Positions 1 to 10,179 of a DNA stretch of 55,197 nucleotides are shown in pieces (position 1 is the stretch's first letter; the number at the start of each line of letters is the position of its first letter). Under the pieces are notes generated by a model. The model was not told where the DNA came from. It saw only the letters and a program-made list of their open reading frames with translations, and ran no database searches. Origin of the DNA: Promethearchaeota archaeon. GTDB lineage: Archaea > Asgardarchaeota > Lokiarchaeia > Sigyniarchaeales > Sigyniarchaeaceae. The stretch lies in assembly GCA_016932935.1 (NCBI GenBank), contig JAFGBX010000173.1, forward strand, positions 1 to 55,197. The letters run 5' to 3'. The position numbers were made by a program, and so were the translations under genes.

Positions 1-439
1 GCCCCCCCTCTACCCCCATCCGCATCGCTGCAAACCACACCCCCTTCGCCCCGGTTTCACGATCCGCCGCCGATCTCGCAAAAGAACCATTGCTGGCTCC
101 GTTTCCATGAAACGAGGTCGTTACACGCGCCTTGCGCCCTCGGATCCAAGCATCGCAACTCTACGTCGCGCCTCCCGGCCGCCATGGCCGGCCCATCGTC
201 CGACCGCGCCCCGGCCTTCACAGCGCCAACCGGCCCCCGTCCAACGAGCTCCCGAAATTCCTCCCCGTGATCGGCCCCGCGATCCCAGGCCGCTCTCGCC
301 GCATGCCGTGTCACGATCACCACCCGGCTGCTGTTTCGCTCGAACCCGTGCGAACCACACACTACCCGCGCCTCGATCCGGATCGGGCTTGGAGCCACGT
401 GTGTCGTGAATAATTGAAAGAGAAAGAGATTACTCCACG

Positions 440-664
440 CTATGGCCCGCTATGGCCACGTACCCAGCTGTTAACCACCGGCACGACATCCTCGAGAATG
501 GAGATTCCTAGGGCCTGGTTTTCTTTCGCTCGGATCTCTAGGAACCCTTCTTCGGTGAGGATCTTCACGATCCTCGAGGCGGTGGAGGGCGGCATCCCCA
601 GTTGCGAGGCGAGATCGCCGACCTGGCATCCCGGATGCACCAGCAAGTGCCTGAAAACGCTCAT
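440..664 (-). CDS. winged helix-turn-helix transcriptional regulator-like small protein
   Basis: VGDLASQLGMPPSTASRIVKILTEEGFLEI resembles a MarR/IclR-type wHTH; start overlaps the stop of the upstream ORF (ATGA). Confidence 0.6.
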   Translation of the reverse strand: MSVFRHLLVHPGCQVGDLASQLGMPPSTASRIVKILTEEGFLEIRAKENQALGISILEDVVPVVNSWVRGHSGP

Positions 665-1395
665 ATGTAATCGAGCAGGACGTCGGTCATGTTCTTCTTG
701 GACTCGGTGTCTGTGTCGACGTCGGCCCGCCTCGTTACCAAGAGGTCAGGGTTCCGAAAAACGACGTTGTGGTACTGCATGCCATTAGGGGCCCCGTGGG
801 TGAGCGTCCAGTCTCCAAACCCGAAACCGGTATACGAGCCCCATGGATTCGGGGTGAGCGACTGGATGTGGGCCTCGCCCGAGACGATGGTCACGGAGCT
901 GTACGCGTCCTGCTCCACGGTCCACTTGGACGCGTTTATGGCCGCGCCGGAGAAGTCGTCGAAGAGCGGGAATGTCGCCTCGCCGTCCGAGCCGGTACCG
1001 ACGGTCGCGTTCCCGTAGGCCATCTTGATGCTCGTCGTGCCCGCCGCCGGGAGCTTGACCCAGATGATCGAGTCGCCGCCGCTCGCCCATTTCTCTGTCC
1101 AGAAGGGCAAGGGCGAGTCGGAGTCGTCGAAGAACTGGACGTCGTCGCCGTCCGCCTGGCACGCCGCGTAATCGAACGTCGCGTTCAGGTCCAGGCGGAC
1201 GTTGTAGTCCGCGACCGGCGTGGCCGGGGAGATGCTGACGCTCTTCACATTTACGAAGTCCGAGATCACGGGAGCGCTCCCGCAAATACCATTGCCGTTC
1301 CACGAGTCCGCGGAGGGTGATGGCATGCTCTGCAGCATGCTAACTAAGAAAATGCCAAAGAATAGAGCCGGTAATGCGCACCTTTTCATCTTCAT
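661..1395 (-). CDS. secreted DUF2341-domain protein, possibly C-terminally truncated
   Basis: N-terminal signal peptide; VRLDLNATFDYAACQADGDDVQFFDDSDSPLPFWTEKW...WVKLPAAGTTSIKMAYGN is typical of DUF2341. Confidence 0.65.
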   Translation of the reverse strand: MKMKRCALPALFFGIFLVSMLQSMPSPSADSWNGNGICGSAPVISDFVNVKSVSISPATPVADYNVRLDLNATFDYAACQADGDDVQFFDDSDSPLPFWTEKWASGGDSIIWVKLPAAGTTSIKMAYGNATVGTGSDGEATFPLFDDFSGAAINASKWTVEQDAYSSVTIVSGEAHIQSLTPNPWGSYTGFGFGDWTLTHGAPNGMQYHNVVFRNPDLLVTRRADVDTDTESKKNMTDVLLDYI

Positions 1396-1862
1396 CGTTA
1401 AATCCCTCTGTGTAGAAAGGATGTCTTACGACCTAACATCGTTTATCGTGTTTAATCAAAGGGTCTTGCATGAAAACGGAGGAGGTTCGCATCTTAATCC
1501 CCAAGCGGTGAATTCTTGGTTAGGTGCAGAAGGATCATCGAACAACGACGAAGCGAAATCCCAGCTCACTTCACCTTGTTCATTCCTTGAGCCGTTCGTT
1601 CATCTCATCGTCGCCCGGCTCCGTCGCCCGTTGGCCATGCTCCGGCTCCGGGTCGCTGGCACCGGGCAGCCGTCCTCGTCCATAAGGCAGGCACCAAGGC
1701 AGGCCCGTGGCGTCAAGCTCGTGGTGTACTAGACAGCGGGATCTCGATCCTTTAATAGCCTGATTCGCATTATGTCTGTAGGAGCGATAGGCACCGCAGA
1801 CGAGGCGCGTTATCACGACCCAAGACGAGACCCGGCCGTTCAAGTCCACGCGGGTCGATTCG

Positions 1863-2564
1863 ATGGAGCCCGACACGTTCGACCAATCGCAGCCCCGGAT
1901 CGGCAGGCGGGAGAGCGAGCCCCACTCGCTGGAAGTCGCCTACCTGCACGACGTGCTGGGATCCAACTTCCCCCAACACCACGCGCTGCTAGACCTGCAC
2001 CATTACTTCCAGAAAGGGGGCGACGAGATCGACGTCCAGTTCGACATCTCGTTCTTCCTGGACTTCTCCGTTCCTTACACGCTGTCCTCGTACCGCGCGA
2101 GCGACTACCAGGACAAGTTGCCCGTACTTGCCATCAACATCATGTCGAAGAGCACGTGGCGTGCCGATTTGAGCGAGAACTTGGATATCTGCAAGGTGCT
2201 GGGCATACAGGCATACGTCGTGTTCACCCCGTTCGACGTCGCGACGAAGTTGTATCGTCCTCCTTTCGTCAGGGTTTATCTACTCCAACCAGATGGCACT
2301 TATTTAATCAAAGAACAGCGTAACTCTTGCATCGGCAAGGATGGACGCGTCTTGGAACAGCACCTCGTCGAACTCGGGTCGCTCGTGCCGTTCCGGTTGG
2401 GCATCGAGGAGCTTGGCGACCTGCACGAGAGGGCACATAACCGGTACAGGTTGGTGCTAGTCCGCTCTGACTCGCCGGATCGCTTGCCGACGAGATTTGA
2501 ACGGGAGAAGCAGCGCGCCGAGAAGTACCTCCGGTTATTGAGGGATCACGGCATCGAGCCGTGA
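1863..2564 (+). CDS. Uma2/DUF820-like PD-(D/E)XK family protein
   Basis: LPVLAINIMSKSTWRADLSENLDICKVLGIQAYVVFTPFD resembles the Uma2 core. Confidence 0.55.
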   Translation: MEPDTFDQSQPRIGRRESEPHSLEVAYLHDVLGSNFPQHHALLDLHHYFQKGGDEIDVQFDISFFLDFSVPYTLSSYRASDYQDKLPVLAINIMSKSTWRADLSENLDICKVLGIQAYVVFTPFDVATKLYRPPFVRVYLLQPDGTYLIKEQRNSCIGKDGRVLEQHLVELGSLVPFRLGIEELGDLHERAHNRYRLVLVRSDSPDRLPTRFEREKQRAEKYLRLLRDHGIEP

Positions 2565-2648
2565 ACCAGATCTGTGCCGACGCATCTCGTCGCGGGTGTG
2601 AGCGAGTCGTCTTTTTAGGCAACAGACCTTGTTACCGGTCGAGCGCTG

Positions 2649-4454
2649 ATGAACCGAACCGTCCCCAACGTCCTTCTCATCATCATAGACGACCTGGGCT
2701 GGGTTGACCTTTCCTGCCAGGGATCCACGTTCTACGAGACGCCGCGCATCGACAGCATCGCCCGCGACGGCGTCCGGTTCACCCGGGCCTATGCCAGCTG
2801 CCCCGTGTGCTCGCCGACCCGTGCCTCGATCATGACCGGCAAGTACCCCGCCCGCGTCGGCATCACGCAATGGATCGGCGGCCACAACCGCGGGAGGGTC
2901 ATCGATGCCCCGTACTTGCATTACCTTCCCCTGGAGGAAAAGACCGTTGCCAAGGCGTTCAAGGAGCGCGGCTACAAGACGTACCACGTCGGCAAGTGGC
3001 ACCTCGGCGACGAGCCCTACTGGCCCGAGCACCACGGCTTCGACGTGAACGTCGGGGGCTGCCACTGGGGTTCGCCCTGGCACGGCTACTTCAGCCCGTG
3101 GGGCATCCCCACGCTGCCAGACGGCCCGAGGGGCGAGTACCTCACCGACCGGCTCACGGACGAGGCGATCAGGCTGCTGGAGTCGAACGGTGATGCGCCG
3201 TTCTTCATGTACTGGTCGCACTACGCGGTCCACCGTCCCATCCAGTCCCCGAAGCCGCTCGTGGAGAAATACCGGGCGAAGGCCGCGGCGAGTGGCCTGG
3301 ACCGGCAGCCAGCTTTCGTGCCGGGCAAGTCGATGTTCCACCTCGAGGGGCAAGCTTCCCGGCGCATCCCGGAGCGGGTCGTGCAGAGCGACCCCGATTA
3401 CGCCGCCATGATCGAGAACCTGGACACGAACGTCGGCCGCGTGCTCGACGCGCTCGACCGCCTCGGTATCGCTGGCAACACGATCGTGATCTTCTACTCC
3501 GACAACGGCGGGCTCAGCAACGACGACCGCGCGCCGACGTCGAACGCCCCGCTGCGCGACGGGAAGTCGTACATGTACGAGGGCGGCATCCGGGAGCCCC
3601 TGCTCATCAAGTGGCCGGGGGTCATCCGACCGGGCTCCGTCTGCACCGGGCAAGTCACGTCGACCGACTTCTACCCCACTCTCCTGGACTGCTGCGGGGT
3701 CCCCCGCGAGCCGGGGCAGCACGTCGACGGGAAGAGCTTCTTCGCCCTGCTCCAGGAACCGGGGCTCGCGTGGGATCGCGGCCCCATCTATTGGCACTAC
3801 CCCCACTACAACGGGAACGGGGCGAGGCCGGCCTCCAGCGTCATCGATGGCGCGTGGAAGCTCATCGAATGGCTGGAGGACGGCAAGGTCGAGCTCTTCA
3901 ACATCGACGACGACGTTGGCGAGCAGCATGACCTCGCGCGGGACCAACCCGCCGTCCGGGATTGCATGCTCGGCTCGCTCAAGGGCTGGCAACGGGAGAC
4001 GCGCGCCCGGATGCCGCAGCCGAACCCGAACTACCCCGGTTACCTGGCGAGAGACTTCGTCGGCAAGGAGGGCGTGCTCGTGCTCGTGGAGGGGGAAGGC
4101 GCTTGCATCAAGGCGCAGCTCACGCCGGACAATCCCGAGGTGGTTGAGATTCCCGTGGCCGACCTCGTCGAGGACTTCCTCGAGCGGACGGTCAAGCTGG
4201 TCATCGACGGGGAAACGATGGTCGGCAGGCTTTACATCGACGCCAACGAGGCCCTCTCGTTCGCGGACACGTTCACCGAGCAGAACGCACCGCTGGAGCG
4301 CTTGCTGAAGCCGCTCGCCGGGCATGACGTGCGGGTCTCGGCGTGGAGCGACATCGACCCCCGCCTCCTCGACGAGGATGAATTGGAAGGCCTCCGTCGC
4401 CGCGGCCCCGATCCCGTGGTGGAGGTCGCGGTGAAGAGGGTTCTGCCCCCTTGA
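2649..4454 (+). CDS. sulfatase (arylsulfatase/N-acetylgalactosamine-6-sulfatase-like)
   Basis: NVLLIIIDDLGWVDLSCQGSTFYETPRID, formylglycine motif CSPTRASIMTGKYPARVG, GYKTYHVGKWHLG, FYSDNGG. Confidence 0.93.
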   Translation: MNRTVPNVLLIIIDDLGWVDLSCQGSTFYETPRIDSIARDGVRFTRAYASCPVCSPTRASIMTGKYPARVGITQWIGGHNRGRVIDAPYLHYLPLEEKTVAKAFKERGYKTYHVGKWHLGDEPYWPEHHGFDVNVGGCHWGSPWHGYFSPWGIPTLPDGPRGEYLTDRLTDEAIRLLESNGDAPFFMYWSHYAVHRPIQSPKPLVEKYRAKAAASGLDRQPAFVPGKSMFHLEGQASRRIPERVVQSDPDYAAMIENLDTNVGRVLDALDRLGIAGNTIVIFYSDNGGLSNDDRAPTSNAPLRDGKSYMYEGGIREPLLIKWPGVIRPGSVCTGQVTSTDFYPTLLDCCGVPREPGQHVDGKSFFALLQEPGLAWDRGPIYWHYPHYNGNGARPASSVIDGAWKLIEWLEDGKVELFNIDDDVGEQHDLARDQPAVRDCMLGSLKGWQRETRARMPQPNPNYPGYLARDFVGKEGVLVLVEGEGACIKAQLTPDNPEVVEIPVADLVEDFLERTVKLVIDGETMVGRLYIDANEALSFADTFTEQNAPLERLLKPLAGHDVRVSAWSDIDPRLLDEDELEGLRRRGPDPVVEVAVKRVLPP

Positions 4455-4590
4455 GGGCGCTAGTTCGTGGAAGGGAGGGAAGACGGCTCAGGCGCAAAGG
4501 GATCGTCATCTGTTGCCATCGGTCAACGTAGGGCTCATCATCGCCGCGACCTAGACCGTCTTCAAGTCCTTAATTACGTTGTGATTCGGG

Positions 4591-4860
4591 TCATCGCCCT
4601 TGGATTCCCAGGAACTGCTTCACCTTGACCTCGATGATCTGGTCGTCGCGGGTGAAGATCTCCCTCGTCTTCAATGTGGCGCCGCCTTTTCTCAAGGCCG
4701 GCAAAGAACAGATGCCGAGCATGAGTGCTTCGGCCTCCAGGTCTCCATCCTTGTCGACAGAAACCTTTGTATACTGGACACCAATCTTTCCAAGGAAATC
4801 CGAGAGCTTATCGCACCGGTGGCACGTGCTGGCCGAGTACAACAGGAGGGCGTCGGTCAT
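4591..4860 (-). CDS. glutaredoxin-like thioredoxin-fold protein
   Basis: LLLYSASTCHRCDKLSDFLGKIGVQYTKVSVDKD with CxxC, and SLPAL cis-Pro segment. Confidence 0.75.
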   Translation of the reverse strand: MTDALLLYSASTCHRCDKLSDFLGKIGVQYTKVSVDKDGDLEAEALMLGICSLPALRKGGATLKTREIFTRDDQIIEVKVKQFLGIQGR

Positions 4861-5020
4861 GGGCTGGCAACCCCGAAGCGTGGTGGTTCAACGCGAGAGG
4901 CGCACTTCGATCCGGTGCATATCAAGGAGGGGAAGGGAGAGAATTTGTGAAACTCTTTGGCCCGGGACTCGGCGGGCGCGTGGCGGGCTGGGATGCCGGA
5001 GGGGCGTTCGCGGCGTCACG

Positions 5021-6037
5021 TCACAATTTCAACCAGCCGTGGTCCACGTACCACTTGGCAGCGTTTTGCAGCGTCGATTCGACGGTCTGCCGTGGCTGCC
5101 AACCTAGCAACTTCTTTGCCTTTTCAGCGCTCACAGCCCAACCGGATCCGCCACCCTCGATCATCTTCGATTTATTCAAGAACGGCGTCTTTCCCGTGAT
5201 TTTACCGAAGAATTCCATCAAGCTGGCGAAGAATATTGCCCCTTTTGGGGACAGCGCGAGCGTCCGCAATGGCTTCTGCCGGTTGAAGATCGCCCTCGCT
5301 ATGAGGTCTTGCACCGCGCCCCAGTCGATGGGGTCGCCGGACGCGAAGTAGAAGACCTGCCCGACTGCCTCGGGGCGGGTTGCCACGAGGTACACGCCCT
5401 CGCACAAGTCATCGACATCGAGGAGGCTGTAGAGCTTCTCCCCCTTCCCCACGAGCGTCTTGAAGCCGTTCTTCACCGCCTTGAACAGGTCGAGGCTCGG
5501 CACGTCGCCCCCGCCGGCCACGAATGGCGGGCGGACCATGGTGATCGGGAGCTTGTCCATGTAGGGCTTGATCGCCTGCTCCATCCTCCACTTCGACACG
5601 CCGTAGAGGTCACCCTCGAGAGGGCGAGGCTCGTCGTCCTCCTGCATCGGGCGGCCCGGCTGGGACGGCCCGGCCGCGGCCATGGACGAGAACATGACGA
5701 GCCGCTGGAGGCGCGGGTTGACCTCGAGCAGCGCCTCGCAGACGTTCTTGTACCCGTCCACGTTGACGCGGTCATAGTCAACCTGCTTGAACCCCTTGAG
5801 CACGCCCGCCGTGTTGAACACGACGTCCATGCCCGAGAACGCCTTTTTCAACGAGGCGACGTCCGTCACGTCGCCGTATTCCAGCACGATGCCTTTGAGC
5901 CCGGGGTTTAACTCCTCGAGCAAGGACAAGTCGCTGGTCTTCCGAACCATGGCGTGAACCTCGGCTCCTTTACTCGCCAAGCACCTGCAAAGGTACGATC
6001 CGATGAACCCGTTCGCCCCGGTGACTGCTGCCTTCAT
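5021..6037 (-). CDS. NAD(P)-dependent epimerase/dehydratase (extended SDR, 3-beta-HSD-like)
   Basis: VTGANGFIGSYLCRCLASKGAEV Rossmann motif; YGVSKWRMEQ active-site YxxxK. Confidence 0.9.
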   Translation of the reverse strand: MKAAVTGANGFIGSYLCRCLASKGAEVHAMVRKTSDLSLLEELNPGLKGIVLEYGDVTDVASLKKAFSGMDVVFNTAGVLKGFKQVDYDRVNVDGYKNVCEALLEVNPRLQRLVMFSSMAAAGPSQPGRPMQEDDEPRPLEGDLYGVSKWRMEQAIKPYMDKLPITMVRPPFVAGGGDVPSLDLFKAVKNGFKTLVGKGEKLYSLLDVDDLCEGVYLVATRPEAVGQVFYFASGDPIDWGAVQDLIARAIFNRQKPLRTLALSPKGAIFFASLMEFFGKITGKTPFLNKSKMIEGGGSGWAVSAEKAKKLLGWQPRQTVESTLQNAAKWYVDHGWLKL

Positions 6038-6204
6038 GGAAAATCCCCGTGTTCATTAGTCCATGATCGTCATCCCTCGCTCGGGGTTCTTAACGATGCG
6101 CTGCCGTTCCCCCATCGCCACCACCGGGTTGCACGAGGGCTACAAAGGTTATATTAGGCACTCACTTCTCGGTTACCGGGTAGTAGAATAGAGGTGCGCA
6201 ACCA

Positions 6205-7176
6205 TTGCGGGTGAATCCACGAAAAGCCATGCTGCTGATCGTCATGATCGGGTTGGGATCCTGGGGCGCCATCTCGCTGGTCTCCGCGCTGATCGGCGAG
6301 GGGGCGAGAGAGCCTTCCGTGAACGGCCTCGTCGAAATAACCCATACCGTCCACGTGGACGGCAACTGGAGCGCGGTTCGATCGACGTACCCGTGGTGCA
6401 GCGGGGCGGGGACGGCCGGCGACCCCTACGTCATCGAGAACCTGTACATGAACTGCCACGGGACTCGAACCGGCATCATCATCGAACAGACGTCTGAGCA
6501 CTTCGTCGTGCGGAACTGCACGGTCTTCAACGCGGAGGGGAACGGTTCTGGCATCTGGCTCCAGTTCACGGACAACGGGGAACTCTCGGGGAACACGATC
6601 GTCGACAACCAAGGCGGTGGCATATACTTGTACTACGACTGCAACAACATAACGGTCATCGGGAACTCGGTCGACCGGAACGGGAAGAACGGCATATACA
6701 TATCTGCGGGCAGCGACAACCGCGTCTCGGGAAACGCGGTGCACCGGAACGTCGGTCGTGGCATCTGGCTGATGAAGGCCGACGGTAACGAGGTGATCGG
6801 GAACAGCCTCAAGGACAACTGGGCTGGCATAGGGATCACCAACTCCAACAGCTCGACGGTCTCTTCCAACTTCCTGTCGCTCAACAACGAGGGCATAAGC
6901 TTGCTGAATTCCAGGGACAACGTGATCACGCAGAACACGATCCAGTTCAACGTGCAAGGCATCGTGCTCAGGAGCAGCTCGGGAAACATGGTTACCGACA
7001 GCGATTTCGTGTTGAACCTGGTCTTGAAAACGGAGGAGGGGCAGAGCTCGGGGAACGTCTTCTCGGGGAACCACGAGGAGAGCCCGCTGGTCGGGTACAC
7101 GGGCGCGGCGGTGTTCTTGACGGCGTTCGTCGTCCTCGGCATCGCGACGATCAGGTACTGGAAGAAGAAGCCGTGA
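6205..7176 (+). CDS. surface-anchored right-handed beta-helix (NosD/PbH1-repeat) protein
   Basis: N-terminal hydrophobic segment, repeated GNxIxxNxxGIxL-type units, C-terminal TM plus basic tail (RYWKKKP). Confidence 0.85.
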   Translation: MRVNPRKAMLLIVMIGLGSWGAISLVSALIGEGAREPSVNGLVEITHTVHVDGNWSAVRSTYPWCSGAGTAGDPYVIENLYMNCHGTRTGIIIEQTSEHFVVRNCTVFNAEGNGSGIWLQFTDNGELSGNTIVDNQGGGIYLYYDCNNITVIGNSVDRNGKNGIYISAGSDNRVSGNAVHRNVGRGIWLMKADGNEVIGNSLKDNWAGIGITNSNSSTVSSNFLSLNNEGISLLNSRDNVITQNTIQFNVQGIVLRSSSGNMVTDSDFVLNLVLKTEEGQSSGNVFSGNHEESPLVGYTGAAVFLTAFVVLGIATIRYWKKKP

Positions 7177-7290
7177 GACAACCACCACCATCCTTTTCGA
7201 TTCGCCTCGCCCCCCATATCGGCCCTTCCCGGAGGGTTCTTAATCACTCGCCGCAACACTCCTCCCAGCACTCGCTCGAGTGAGAACGCC

Positions 7291-7572
7291 ATGTCTAACA
7301 CCGGAAAGGTACGTGCATCGCACATCCTGGTCGAGAAGCAGAGCCAGGCACTCGATATAATGAAGAAGCTCGAGACTGGCGGGGATTTCGGTAAACTCGC
7401 CCTCCAGTTCTCCACTTGCCCGTCGCGGAAAAAGGGCGGCGACCTCGGCTTCTTCGGCCGGGGCCAGATGGTCAAGGAATTCGAGACGGCGACCTATGCC
7501 ATGAAGGTCGGCGAAGTGAAGGGCCCCGTGAAGACCAAGTTCGGCTACCACCTCATCAAGCGGACGGGCTAG
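7291..7572 (+). CDS. parvulin-type peptidyl-prolyl cis-trans isomerase
   Basis: VRASHILVEKQSQALDIMKKLETGGDFGKLALQFSTCPSRKKGGDLGFFGRGQMVKEFE...KTKFGYHLIKRTG. Confidence 0.95.
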   Translation: MSNTGKVRASHILVEKQSQALDIMKKLETGGDFGKLALQFSTCPSRKKGGDLGFFGRGQMVKEFETATYAMKVGEVKGPVKTKFGYHLIKRTG

Positions 7573-7623
7573 GGCTGGTTGCCGAGATTGTTTTCTTTTC
7601 CATCCTTCAAGGGGCCGCTTCGG

Positions 7624-7908
7624 ATGCCTGAAGAAACTTCGGAGTTCGTCTTCTTCTCCCCCGTGCTCTCCGAGGGCGCGTTGGAAACGTGCGGCAAGTG
7701 CAACGCGTGCCGGCACGCGTGTCCCGTCCACGCGATCTCCGTCGGCACGTCCGGCGCGGCCGTGGATCGCGCAGCGTGTGCCCGACACGTTCGGAAGAGC
7801 GGCGGCGAGTGCTTTGACTGCTTGCTGGCGTGCAAGAACGCCATCTTGTCGCTCCGTCGGTTCAGGCGGCTCGCGAGCGGCGAGATCGTCGCTGAAAGCC
7901 TTAAATAA
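7624..7908 (+). CDS. 4Fe-4S ferredoxin-like protein
   Basis: CGKCNACRHACPVHAISV plus CARHVRKSGGECFDCLLAC; likely start at ATG 7624 within the longer ORF. Confidence 0.65.
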   Translation: MPEETSEFVFFSPVLSEGALETCGKCNACRHACPVHAISVGTSGAAVDRAACARHVRKSGGECFDCLLACKNAILSLRRFRRLASGEIVAESLK

Positions 7909-7929
7909 CACCACCGCAGAGTCCCGGGC

Positions 7930-8793
7930 ATGGCCATCGACTGCCACCACCACATCGACGAGGCCCAGCTCCCTGCCGGGGAGTTGCTGGCGGGGATGGA
8001 CGAGGCCGGCATCGAAAAGGTCGCCCTCATGGCGAACATGTGCGGTACCATCCACGTGTCCCCGGGGCTGGAAAGGGTCGGCCGGTTCCTCTTCACCCAC
8101 TCGGCCTTCCAAGGGATGGTTCGGAAGATCTACAACAACTTCGCGCCCGAGGGGGATTTCATCATTCCAGGTGGCTCGGTCAAGATCTACAAGGATCCCG
8201 ACAACCGGCCAGTGTTCGACGCCGTCGACAAGCATCCAGACAGGTTTATGGGCTGGGTATTCGTCAACCCAAGGGGTGACGACCAGCTGCAGGAGTTCGA
8301 GAGGTGGATCCGGCACCCGGGTGCCGTCGGCGTGAAGGCACACCCGTTCTGGCACCAGTTCGCCCCGGTCGACCTCTTGCCGGTCGCGGAGAAGCTCGCG
8401 GCCATGGGGAAGCCCATGCTGCTGCACCTCGGCTTCGGCACCCACGGTGACTACCGCGCCTTGCTCGACGCGGTTCCGGGGCTCAAGCTCGTCCTCGCGC
8501 ACGCGGCGTTCCCGCGATATTCCAAGGCATGGAAGGAGATGGCCGCGCTGCCCAACGTGTACGTCGACCTCTCCTCGACCGCCTACGTCGACGAGGGCAC
8601 GATGCGCGGCGTGGTGGGCGCCCTCGGCGCTGACAGGTGCTTGTTCGGGACCGACGGGCCGTTCGGCTCCCGCGGGCCCGGCGGGGGGTTCGACATGGGG
8701 ATGATCAAGCGGGGCATCTCGAAGGTCTTCCCCGACGAGGAGGTCCAAGCGAAGATCCTCGGGGGCAATTTCTTGCGACTGGTCGGGGCTTGA
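7930..8793 (+). CDS. amidohydrolase (amidohydrolase 2-like, metal-dependent TIM barrel)
   Basis: MAIDCHHHIDEA..., GVKAHPFWHQF, LVLAHAAFPRY, FGTDGPFG metal-binding motifs. Confidence 0.85.
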   Translation: MAIDCHHHIDEAQLPAGELLAGMDEAGIEKVALMANMCGTIHVSPGLERVGRFLFTHSAFQGMVRKIYNNFAPEGDFIIPGGSVKIYKDPDNRPVFDAVDKHPDRFMGWVFVNPRGDDQLQEFERWIRHPGAVGVKAHPFWHQFAPVDLLPVAEKLAAMGKPMLLHLGFGTHGDYRALLDAVPGLKLVLAHAAFPRYSKAWKEMAALPNVYVDLSSTAYVDEGTMRGVVGALGADRCLFGTDGPFGSRGPGGGFDMGMIKRGISKVFPDEEVQAKILGGNFLRLVGA

Positions 8794-8804
8794 TCCGGCG
8801 GCTT

Positions 8805-9311
8805 CTAGCTGCCGTTCACTTTCCTTCCGTACTCGGCCGGCTTCGCCGTCCCGATCCTGAAAAGCCCCCTGAACGCCATCTGGTCGCCGGCGACGGCACC
8901 CACGCCGTCGAGTGCCTGACCCATCGCCGATAAGGACTTCCCGGGATAGAACGAGCAAGTGACGAAGGTGCATACCCGCTTGCCAGCAAATCCCTTGCAT
9001 CTCTTCACGTAGGCATTGAATGCCACGGCTGGCCGGCCCCCATGGATCGGCATCCCGATGCACACGAGGTCATATGGTTCCAAGTCGAAAATCGTCTCCT
9101 TCGCACTCAGATGTGTCCAGTTACCAGCCGCGATGCTGTCGACCGTCCCGTCAACGAGGTCACGACGCGTGCCCGTGAATGTTATCCCTTCGATGTCAAC
9201 CGCGTAGTTGCTGAGCTGGGAGGCGATGGCCTCGGCGACGCGCTTGGTCCGGCCGGTGAGCGAGAAGTACGCGACGAGTGCCCTCATAGGTGACGGATCG
9301 ACCTTCAACAT
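8805..9311 (-). CDS. flavodoxin family protein
   Basis: MRALVAYFSLTGRTKRVAEAIA FMN-binding loop; DLVCIGMPIHGGRPA. The true start may be the internal MRALVAY. Confidence 0.85.
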   Translation of the reverse strand: MLKVDPSPMRALVAYFSLTGRTKRVAEAIASQLSNYAVDIEGITFTGTRRDLVDGTVDSIAAGNWTHLSAKETIFDLEPYDLVCIGMPIHGGRPAVAFNAYVKRCKGFAGKRVCTFVTCSFYPGKSLSAMGQALDGVGAVAGDQMAFRGLFRIGTAKPAEYGRKVNGS

Positions 9312-9865
9312 TTAAACCAAGTCGAGCCCTTCGGTTGTCGCCCGCCTAGCCCCTAGGACGAAGAACCCTGGGGGTGCGCTATGGAACGCGTGCTTGCAAC
9401 GCCCAAGTGGCCTGATTTACGATAGTATCTGCCCGTCAAGATAGCCTAAGCTTTCGGTCGGGGGAGTGCCCGCCCATTATCGTCCACTCCACACTCATTC
9501 ATCGCCTATTACGCCATAAATTTACGGCTGGTGTTGCGTCTTAACGCCAATCGTATTTGGAAAGGAGGGACGCTCACCCTCGAGTTCTCAATCCAGTCCG
9601 TCAACATCAAGAAGAGAAAGCCAAATAATAGCATATATTTTTCGTTCTCTATCGACATCACTTAGATGTTCGTTGATATCCAGAATATTTTCCAGTTCCA
9701 AGTCGAAATCTATATGAGAGTCCGAGATAAAAGCCGTTTCGCCCACGGATTGCCCCCGCCCTTTTAAAAAACCGGGGGAATCTGGAGCCACTACCTCACC
9801 TCTCGCTCATTAAATCTGCCTTTTCTCATTTTTGTCGAAAAATCTGTTGAAGATCCCGGCCAAAA

Positions 9866-9876
9866 GGTTTATATCT
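9866..9876 (+). promoter_or_regulatory. putative BRE/TATA element for the histone gene
   Basis: ccaaaaggtttatatctcgg about 90 bp upstream of the histone ATG in an AT-rich intergenic region. Confidence 0.4.
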
Positions 9877-9963
9877 CGGAGGGAGAATTTTTTACTCGAA
9901 GATTATTCACCATCTTCAACGTTCCAAGCAATACAAATACCACACACGCGAAGTGAAAGCAAA

Positions 9964-10179
9964 ATGGCAGATGAAGAAAAGTACATCAGCAAGGCTCCTA
10001 TCCGCAGGCTCATGAAGAACCAGGGCGCGAACCTGGTTGCCGAAGAAGCAGTGATCACGCTCGTCGAGTTCCTCGAGAAGTTCGCCGACTCGCTTACCAA
10101 GAAGGCCATGAAGATCGCCGAGGAAGACAAGCGCAAGAAGCTCACGGCCGACGACATCAACGCGGCTTTGAAAGCTTAA
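9964..10179 (+). CDS. archaeal histone
   Basis: 71-aa product: MADEEKYISKAPIRRLMKNQGANLVAEEAVITLVEFLEKFADSLTKKAMKIAEEDKRKKLTADDINAALKA, complete histone fold. Confidence 0.95.
   Translation: MADEEKYISKAPIRRLMKNQGANLVAEEAVITLVEFLEKFADSLTKKAMKIAEEDKRKKLTADDINAALKA

Noticed and set aside
57-413. Several overlapping ORFs on both strands near the window start
   Set aside because: All are low-complexity, Arg/Pro-rich translations of C-rich DNA with no recognisable family; likely non-coding.
2535-4325. 596-aa antisense ORF
   Set aside because: Lies opposite the clear sulfatase gene; Arg/Val/Asp-rich shadow ORF typical of GC-rich codon bias.
7240-9063. 607-aa antisense ORF
   Set aside because: Overlaps parvulin, ferredoxin, amidohydrolase and flavodoxin genes; composition is that of a shadow ORF.
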